Shown here piece by piece: positions 7,560-13,255 of a stretch of DNA of 13,255 bases. Source of the DNA: CAZKEW01 sp964580435 (GTDB taxonomy: Bacteria; Acidobacteriota; Aminicenantia; Aminicenantales; UBA8522); the NCBI GenBank assembly GCA_964580435.1, contig CAZOKP010000073.1, positions 1-13,255 on the forward strand, given 5' to 3'. The notes under the pieces are model-generated. The model was given only the letters and a program-made list of their open reading frames with translations. It did not search any database and was not told where the DNA came from. The translations under genes were made by a program, and so were the position numbers. The first letter of the stretch is position 1; each line of letters starts with the position of its first letter.

Positions 7560-7565
7560 TATAAT
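7560..7565 (+). promoter_or_regulatory. Possible -10 element upstream of the kinase gene
   Basis: A perfect TATAAT lies 37 bp before the kinase start in the 82-bp gap after the permease gene. No convincing -35 hexamer is present 16-19 bp upstream (ACTAAA at 17 bp), so an activator or another sigma factor would be needed, or the match is chance in an AT-rich leader. Confidence 0.3.
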
Positions 7566-7601
7566 AATGGAAGAAATTATCGCCATTTCAGGTAGGACAA
7601 A

Positions 7602-10600
7602 ATGAGTCTCCCTTGTCCGCAGTGTCAGACTGAAAACAGCGAAGGCAGCCGCTTTTGCAGAAAGTGCGCCACGCCGCTGCCGGCTCGCGCTGCAATAGAC
7701 CTGGCTAATGCGCCTACGCTGGTCATGCCTCCTCCTCAAGAAGACCTCACGCCGGGCACCATGTTCGCCGGAAGATACCTGGTCATCGAGATGCTCGGCA
7801 AGGGCGGAATGGGGAAGGTCTACAAGGTCCTGGACAAGGAGATCAACGAAAAAGTCTCGCTCAAGCTCATCCGGCCCGAGATTTCGTTTGACCAGAAGAC
7901 GGTCGAGCGTTTCCAGAACGAAATGAAGATTACCCGGAAGATCATCCACAAGAACGTCTGCCGCATCTATCATCTCGAGAAGGAAAAGGACACCTACTAT
8001 ATTGCGATGGAATATATCGCCGGCCAGGATCTCAAGCGCATGATCCGGATGACCAAGGAGCTGAGCATCCAGACGGCGCTTGATATCGCCCAACAAATCT
8101 GCCGGGGGTTGTCTGAGGCGCATCATCTCGGCATTGTCCACCGCGACCTCAAGCCCCAGAATATCATGATCGACGAAGAGGGGACGGTCCGGATTATGGA
8201 TTTCGGGATCGCCAGCTCTCTCGAGACCAAAGGGGCCACGGTCCCCGGGATGATGATGGGCACGCCCGAATACATGAGTCCTGAGCAGGTCAGCGGTGAA
8301 GAGGTCGACGAGCGCTCGGATATCTATTCCCTGGGAATCATCCTTTTTGAGATGTTGACAGGAAGGCCTCCCTTTGAAGGTGACACGGCCTTGGGCGTCG
8401 CCTACAAACACAGAAACGAACTCCCGCCGGACCCGCGCGAATTCAACCCCGAGATACCCGAAACTCTCTGCCGGGTCATTCTCAAATGCCTGGAGAAACG
8501 CGCCGAAAATAGATATCAGAGTGCCGAGGAGCTTCAGGCCGGCTTGAAGGACATCGAGGAAGCGCACACGCTGGCCGAAACCCAGATGAGAAAGGAACAT
8601 CTCTCTACAACCCGCGGGCGGATGGCCAAATCGCGCCGCAAGAAAGCCGCGGCCTGGGCGGTCGCAGCCTTGGCCTTCATCGGCTTGGGCCTGGTCATGG
8701 GAAAATGGCTTGTTCGGAAGGCCGCGCCCCCCGCCCCTCGGGACGTCTATAAGGTCGCCGTGATCACGTTCGAAAACCAGACCGGCGAGAAGGCCTACGA
8801 TTATCTCCAGGAGGCGATCCCGAACCTCCTGATCACCAGCCTCGAGCAGTCCAAGGCCATCCGGGTCACGAGCTGGGAGAGATTGCGCGACCTCGTCAAG
8901 CAGCTCGGGAAAGTGGACCAAAAAGTCATCGACCGCGACCTGGGGTTTGAGCTCTGCCGCATGGACGGCATTCAGGCCATCGTCCTCGGAAGTTTCATCA
9001 AAGGAGGCGACGTCTTTGTCACCGACGCCAAGGTCTTGGACGTGAGCACGAAAAGCCTCCTCAAAACCGTCAGCTCGAGAGGAGACGGGGTCGAAAGCAT
9101 TCTCAGGAAGCAGATCGATGAGCTGAGCCGGGGGATCGCTAAAGGAATTGGAACTGAGGAACAGGTCGGCAAGGCCATATCCTCGCCGATCACGGAGGCG
9201 ACGACAGACTCTCTCGATGCCTACAACTACTTCCTGAAAGGACGCGAAGAATTTGAAAAGTTCTATTGGGCCGACTCCCGCGCGCTCTTGGAGAAGGCCG
9301 TTGAGCTGGACCCCGAGTTTGCCATGGCTTATTCCTACTTGGCCAGGGTTTATGAGCGTTTGGGCAACGCCGATGCAGCCCGCGCAGCCTACGACAAGCT
9401 GCGGAAATACGGAGATCGGGTCTCGGGGAAAGAAGGCCTTTACATCAAGGCTTTGCTCGTCATGTCTGCCGAAAAGAAGCAGGAAAAATATGCTGACATC
9501 CTCAAAAAAATAGTCCAGGAGTATCCGGAAGAAAAGAGGGCCCGGGTGGAACTGGCTGGTTTCTATACAAACATTCAAAAATACGACGAAGCCGAGAACG
9601 AGCTCCTGCAAGCCCTCAAACTGGATCCTCACTACGGCTACGCCATGAATCAGCTGGCCTACGCGTATAGCTACCAGAATAGATATGATGAAGCCATCAA
9701 GTATTTTAAGCTTTATGCCTCTGTATCCCCGGGCGACGCCAATCCTTATGACTCGCTGGGTGACCTGTATTTTCGGATGGGCAGGCTGGAAGACGCGCTG
9801 CAACAATATAAGGAGGCGGTCCGGGTCAAGCCGGACTTCGGGTCGGGCACTCGGATCTCATACATTTATGCCCTGACCGAAAATTATGATGAGGCCATGA
9901 AATGGGTCGATCAATTCATTTCTGCGGCTCCATCCGGCGGCCACAAGGCTGTCGGATATCAGCTTAGGGCCATCTATCTCTATTTCTTCGGCAATGCTCA
10001 ACTGGCCCTTGAAGAGTTGGACAAAGCCCAGGAACTCGCGGCCAGGGATAACGATTACGGGACGATCAACACCATTTACAGGGCCAAGATTTGGATCAGC
10101 TATGATTGGGGAAAATACGACCTCTTTCTCAAGTATGCCAAAGCGCGCTTCGATAATATCGCCGAACACAAACTCCAGCCCGAGTCGTTAAATTCCGCCC
10201 TTTATCTTTTCTACCAGGGGCTCGGCGACCTCAAGAAGGGCCGGCTCGACCTGGCCAAGGCCAAATTGGCCGAAATCGACAAGGCCAGGTCCAATGAGAA
10301 AGACAAGTCCTCCCTCTTCTGGATGGACAATTCGTATCATCTCCTCCTGATAGAGGTCAGCCTCAGCGAGGGCCGGGCAAGCGAGGTGATGGCTGCTTAT
10401 AACAAGATGAACAAAACGCCTCTTGTCATCGGGCAGATCTATACGCTGCTCCAGAACAATATTCCTCTATCTAACGATGTTCCGGCCCGGGCTTTCGCCC
10501 TCGAAGGCAAGCGTGACCAGGCTATCGCCGAATATGAACGACTGACCTCTGTCGATCCGCAAGCGCGCAAACAGGAGCTCATCCATCCCTTCAGCCGTTT

Positions 10601-10751
10601 CCGGCTGGCCCGGCTTTATGAAGCAAACGGCCACCGCGCCAAGGCCATCGCCCAGTATGAGAAGCTTGCGGAGATCTGGAAGAACGCGGATCAGGGACTC
10701 TCCGAAGTCCGGGAAGCCAACGAGCGGCTTGCCGCCTTGAAAGGTCAGTAA
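7602..10751 (+). CDS. Transmembrane Ser/Thr protein kinase: zinc ribbon, kinase, TM, TolB-like domain, TPRs (1049 aa)
   Basis: ATG at 7602 follows AGGTAGGA (about 7590-7597). Domains in order: a zinc ribbon with CPQC (5-8) and CRKC (19-22); a Hanks-type kinase (about 55-315) with glycine loop GKGGMGKVYK (66-75), ATP-anchoring Lys88, HRDLKPQN (180-187, catalytic Asp182), DFG (200-202) and GTPEYMSPEQ (220-229); a basic stretch SRRKK then one TM helix (about 349-371); a TolB/FlgO-like alpha-beta domain (about 378-525, starting VYKVAVITFENQTGE); and about ten TPR units from about 540 to the end. All catalytic residues are present, so it should be active. Topology by the positive-inside rule puts the kinase in the cytoplasm and the TolB-like/TPR half outside. 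It phosphorylates unknown Ser/Thr targets, probably in response to something bound by the ectodomain. A TPR gene follows 7 bp later. Confidence 0.92.
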   Translation: MSLPCPQCQTENSEGSRFCRKCATPLPARAAIDLANAPTLVMPPPQEDLTPGTMFAGRYLVIEMLGKGGMGKVYKVLDKEINEKVSLKLIRPEISFDQKTVERFQNEMKITRKIIHKNVCRIYHLEKEKDTYYIAMEYIAGQDLKRMIRMTKELSIQTALDIAQQICRGLSEAHHLGIVHRDLKPQNIMIDEEGTVRIMDFGIASSLETKGATVPGMMMGTPEYMSPEQVSGEEVDERSDIYSLGIILFEMLTGRPPFEGDTALGVAYKHRNELPPDPREFNPEIPETLCRVILKCLEKRAENRYQSAEELQAGLKDIEEAHTLAETQMRKEHLSTTRGRMAKSRRKKAAAWAVAALAFIGLGLVMGKWLVRKAAPPAPRDVYKVAVITFENQTGEKAYDYLQEAIPNLLITSLEQSKAIRVTSWERLRDLVKQLGKVDQKVIDRDLGFELCRMDGIQAIVLGSFIKGGDVFVTDAKVLDVSTKSLLKTVSSRGDGVESILRKQIDELSRGIAKGIGTEEQVGKAISSPITEATTDSLDAYNYFLKGREEFEKFYWADSRALLEKAVELDPEFAMAYSYLARVYERLGNADAARAAYDKLRKYGDRVSGKEGLYIKALLVMSAEKKQEKYADILKKIVQEYPEEKRARVELAGFYTNIQKYDEAENELLQALKLDPHYGYAMNQLAYAYSYQNRYDEAIKYFKLYASVSPGDANPYDSLGDLYFRMGRLEDALQQYKEAVRVKPDFGSGTRISYIYALTENYDEAMKWVDQFISAAPSGGHKAVGYQLRAIYLYFFGNAQLALEELDKAQELAARDNDYGTINTIYRAKIWISYDWGKYDLFLKYAKARFDNIAEHKLQPESLNSALYLFYQGLGDLKKGRLDLAKAKLAEIDKARSNEKDKSSLFWMDNSYHLLLIEVSLSEGRASEVMAAYNKMNKTPLVIGQIYTLLQNNIPLSNDVPARAFALEGKRDQAIAEYERLTSVDPQARKQELIHPFSRFRLARLYEANGHRAKAIAQYEKLAEIWKNADQGLSEVREANERLAALKGQ

Positions 10752-10758
10752 GAAGACG

Positions 10759-11535
10759 TTGGCGGGGCGGAAATTGAGCCAAAAAATATTTCTTTTATCC
10801 CTGTTGATTCTCGGGCTTGCCTTCTGCGCGACATCTCAGCAAGAAATTGCCCGCGGCAAGGAAAAGAACGCCCAGAATGAATATGAAAAGGCCGTCATCG
10901 CAAAGAGTTATGAACTGCCTGACGAAGCCGTCAAATATTTAAGCCAGGCCCTGGCCCTGGACCCCCGGCATTACCAATCCTTGAACCTTCTCGGGATCAT
11001 TCATCTCGAGAAAAAGAATTATCCCGAGGCGGTTTTGGTCCTGGAAAAATGCGCGGCTATCAACCCGGAATTTCCCGATGCCCATAACAATCTCGGCACG
11101 GCCTATCTGGAGATGGGACTTAAAGACAAGGCCATGGCTGAATACCAGAAAGCCTTCTCCATCAACGGGAATTCCTTGGCCGGGTTCAACCTGGCCAATC
11201 TCTACTTCGATAAGAAAGAACTCCCAACGGCGTTAGACTATATCGAAAAGGCAATCCAGAAATCACCCGGCGAAGCGCGCGTCCATAATCTTAAAGGCGT
11301 CATTCTGAACGAAATGGGACGATACCGGGAGGCCATCGAGAGCTTCCAAACCGCCTGGTCCCTCAACCCCGCCGACGTGAACATCGGCGTCAACCTGGGC
11401 ATCGGCTATATGAATGACAAGCAGCTGGACAAGGCCCGGGAAATGTTCGAAAAGGTCCTCCCCTCAATAACGGACCCGGCGCTCAGAGACAGGATCTCTG
11501 AATATATTAAATTGATCAAAGAGGCCGCGAGATAA
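10759..11535 (+). CDS. Exported TPR-repeat protein (about 258 aa)
   Basis: The frame has no early ATG. TTG at 10759, 7 bp after the kinase stop, gives an N-terminus MAGRKLSQK plus a hydrophobic core FLLSLLILGLAF and a Cys at residue 23. TTG at 10774, with GGGG (10764-10767) six bases ahead, is an equally good start and keeps the signal sequence. The Cys is in the position of a lipobox, but Phe at -1 (LAFC) is unusual, so lipoprotein status is uncertain. The rest (about 35-258) is six or so TPR units, for example NLLGIIHLEKKNYPEAV, NNLGTAYLEMGLKDKAM and NLKGVILNEMGRYREAI. It resembles PilF/NlpI-type scaffold lipoproteins but lacks specific features of either. Being co-transcribed with the kinase and likely outside the membrane, it may contact the kinase's TPR ectodomain. 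Confidence 0.8.
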   Translation: MAGRKLSQKIFLLSLLILGLAFCATSQQEIARGKEKNAQNEYEKAVIAKSYELPDEAVKYLSQALALDPRHYQSLNLLGIIHLEKKNYPEAVLVLEKCAAINPEFPDAHNNLGTAYLEMGLKDKAMAEYQKAFSINGNSLAGFNLANLYFDKKELPTALDYIEKAIQKSPGEARVHNLKGVILNEMGRYREAIESFQTAWSLNPADVNIGVNLGIGYMNDKQLDKAREMFEKVLPSITDPALRDRISEYIKLIKEAAR

Positions 11536-11546
11536 ACCCGGCCCGC

Positions 11547-13154
11547 TCATCCGGTAAAATACATCAGCGTGAAAGCCACAACCGCCAGCACGACGAGCGA
11601 CAAAATGACCTCTTTATAGCCCCAGCTGGCCCGGGACGCCGCCTTATCCGCCGCCACGGTCGTCGCGTATGTCAGCCCCTGGATTTTCTCATAGGACGGC
11701 CTGGCCGTGAGCAGGCTGACGACGACGAGCACTGCGATGCATCCCAGAAATGAGAAGATGGCGAAATAGAGGAAATTGACTGTGGCGAACCAGTGCAGCC
11801 ATCCTGTGAGCGCTCCCTTGTTCAGCTCGGCGACGAGGCGGATCATGCCGATCGAAAACCCGCCCACCAGCGTGGTCATCGCTCCTTTGGCGTTGATCCG
11901 CTTGTAAAATATCCCCAGCAGGAAGACCGCGGCAATGGGGGGAGCGATATATGCCTGGACGCTCTGAAGATAATGATACAGTTCTCCTGAAATGAGCTTC
12001 ATCAGGGGGATCCAGACGACGCCCGTAACCACCACAACTCCGGTTGCGATCCGCCCCACCAGGACGAGTTTTTTCTCCGGCGTCTGCGGCCTGATTTTCT
12101 TATAGATGTCCATGGTAAACAGAGTTGAACAGGAATTGAAAACAGCAGCGAGGGAGCTCATTAAAGCCGCCAGCAGGCCGCCCGCCACCAGCCCTTTGAA
12201 TCCGGTCGGAATGAGTGCCATGACCATGCGCGGGAAGGCTTGGTCGGCGCTGGGAAGGTCGAGCTGGCCGGTATTGGCCAGGGCAAAGGCCATGACCCCG
12301 GGAATGATAAAAATATAGAAGGGGAGGAGCTTCAACCACGACGCGAAAATGCTTCCCCGCCGGGCCTGCCGCTCATCCTTGGCCGCGAGCGCGCGCTGGA
12401 CGATGTACTGGTCGGTGCACCAGTACCAGAGCCCGACGATCGGCGGGGCGAAGATCATGCCCGGCCAGGGGAACTCGGGATGGTTGGCCGGCAGGAAAAG
12501 ATTGAAGTGATCGCCTCCGGCAATAGCATAGAGATTGTGCCACCCGCCGATCTTAATCAAACCGGCGATTGTGACGGTGACCGACCCCAGGATGAGGACA
12601 ATGGTCTGGAGGGCTTCCGTGTAAACAACGGCCCGCAGGCCTCCGAGGACCGTGTAGAGGCCGGTGAAGATCAAGATGAACAGGGCGCCCGTCCAGAAAT
12701 CGATGCCCATGAGCACCTGGAAGACGACCGCACCGGCATAGACATTCACACAGACTTTGGTCACCACATAACTGATCAGAGTGATCAGCGACAGGAACCA
12801 CCGCGCTTTCGGTGAATAGCGGAGCTCCAGGAATTCGGGCATGGTGAAGACCTTGCTGCGCATATAGAAAGGGACGAAAACCCATCCCAGGACAAGCACC
12901 AGCCAGGAATGAAGCTCGTAGTGCCCCATGACGACGCCGGTCTTGGCCGCCGTGCCGGCCAGCCCGACAATATGTTCGGCTCCGATATTCGAAGCGAAGA
13001 TGGAAGCGCCGATGACGAACCAGCCGATATGACGGCTGGCCAGGAAATAGTCGGCCGTGGTGTGCTGTTTCTGCTTCATCGACCACCAGGCAATGCCGAG
13101 GAGAACGAGGAAATAGATGACGATAACAACCCAGTCGACGGTTTGGAAACTCAT
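11547..13154 (-). CDS. SGLT-like sodium:solute symporter, complete (535 aa)
   Basis: Start codon at 13154-13152 follows a near-perfect ribosome site (AAAGGAGG on the minus strand, 13168-13161). About 14 TM segments fit the family. Sequence features match the SGLT branch: ADYFLASRHIGWFVIGASI (34-52), GAEHIVGLAG (58-67), Glu80 in HYELHSW, DQYIVQRALAAKD, GLLAALMSSLAAVFNS with Ser333/Ser334 at the Na2-site position, and TLFTMDIYKKI. In vSGLT the residue at the AE(Q) position and the Glu of the next helix bind sugar; here the first is His61, as in animal SGLTs. The likely role is Na+-driven uptake of a sugar or related polyol, though other solutes are possible. It stands alone, convergent with the TPR gene with 11 bp between stops. 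Confidence 0.92.
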   Translation of the reverse strand: MSFQTVDWVVIVIYFLVLLGIAWWSMKQKQHTTADYFLASRHIGWFVIGASIFASNIGAEHIVGLAGTAAKTGVVMGHYELHSWLVLVLGWVFVPFYMRSKVFTMPEFLELRYSPKARWFLSLITLISYVVTKVCVNVYAGAVVFQVLMGIDFWTGALFILIFTGLYTVLGGLRAVVYTEALQTIVLILGSVTVTIAGLIKIGGWHNLYAIAGGDHFNLFLPANHPEFPWPGMIFAPPIVGLWYWCTDQYIVQRALAAKDERQARRGSIFASWLKLLPFYIFIIPGVMAFALANTGQLDLPSADQAFPRMVMALIPTGFKGLVAGGLLAALMSSLAAVFNSCSTLFTMDIYKKIRPQTPEKKLVLVGRIATGVVVVTGVVWIPLMKLISGELYHYLQSVQAYIAPPIAAVFLLGIFYKRINAKGAMTTLVGGFSIGMIRLVAELNKGALTGWLHWFATVNFLYFAIFSFLGCIAVLVVVSLLTARPSYEKIQGLTYATTVAADKAASRASWGYKEVILSLVVLAVVAFTLMYFTG

Positions 13155-13219
13155 CCCTGCCCTCCTTTAACCCTTTCCAAGGCAGCGTTTGCGTGCCCCT
13201 CGCGTCTCATTCTTTGGAG

Positions 13220-13248
13220 CTTATATCACAAAGAAACCAATCGGTCAA
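13220..13248 (-). promoter_or_regulatory. Sigma70-type promoter of the SGLT-like symporter
   Basis: On the minus strand TTGACC (13248-13243) and TATAAG (13225-13220) are exactly 17 bp apart, and TGA precedes the -10, giving an extended -10. Transcription should start near 13213, leaving a leader of about 58 nt before the ATG. It is the strongest promoter-like sequence in the window. No clear operator palindrome is visible around it. Confidence 0.65.
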
Positions 13249-13255
13249 CGGAACC

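Noticed and set aside
7567..7605. 12-codon frame (MEEIIAISGRTK) ending in an ATGA overlap with the kinase start, as a possible leader peptide
   Set aside because: No Shine-Dalgarno, no run of regulatory codons and no attenuator-like hairpins; the overlap is likely chance.
7422..9806. Very long open frame on the minus strand opposite the permease end and the kinase
   Set aside because: It mirrors two well-supported genes, crosses their boundary, and has no recognisable domain. Long antisense frames are expected from GC-biased third positions.
10759..10830. Typical lipoprotein signal for the TPR protein
   Set aside because: Cys is placed right but Phe at -1 breaks the lipobox; kept as uncertain rather than called.
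1..13255. Symporters at both ends as flanking direct or inverted repeats of a mobile unit
   Set aside because: The two proteins belong to different SSS branches with no obvious nucleotide identity, and there are no recombinase genes or attachment sites.

Overview
The window looks like chromosomal DNA from a moderately GC-rich bacterium, probably a diderm of the Candidatus Aminicenantes / Acidobacteriota type. The basis is the gene content: a secreted GWxTD-domain protein with C-terminal TPRs, a zinc-ribbon Ser/Thr kinase with a TolB-like and TPR ectodomain, and two large sodium:solute symporters. The phylum is an inference from these families. There is no rRNA, tRNA, CRISPR array, transposase, integrase or phage gene.

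Layout. (1) 1-1391: the 3' part of a sodium:solute symporter gene, followed with almost no spacing by three small membrane-protein genes (96, 38 and 29 aa), each with its own Shine-Dalgarno sequence. (2) 1392-1612: a non-coding gap holding a 107-bp palindromic dispersed-type repeat (1410-1516). (3) 1613-5051: a secreted GWxTD/TPR protein, then a class I SAM methyltransferase with a C-terminal Ig-like domain and an unclear start codon. (4) 5121-7519: a two-gene ABC exporter (ATPase and about 12-TM permease) joined by an ATGA overlap, with a plausible extended -10 promoter in front. (5) 7602-11535: a 1049-aa transmembrane Ser/Thr kinase and, 7 bp later, a 258-aa exported TPR protein. (6) 11547-13154, minus strand: a complete SGLT-like sodium:solute symporter, convergent with region 5 and driven by the best promoter in the window.

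How the genes may work together. Regions 1 and 6 are sodium-coupled uptake of small organic solutes. Region 4 is an ATP-driven exporter of unknown cargo. Region 5 looks like a signalling module: a cytoplasmic kinase coupled through one membrane helix to an extracytoplasmic TolB-like/TPR sensor or scaffold, with a second TPR protein beside it. A link between the exporter and the kinase is suggested only by adjacency and shared direction. The least understood items are the transporter-linked microproteins, the GWxTD protein and the kinase ectodomain. I see no clear evidence of a completely new defence or mobile system.
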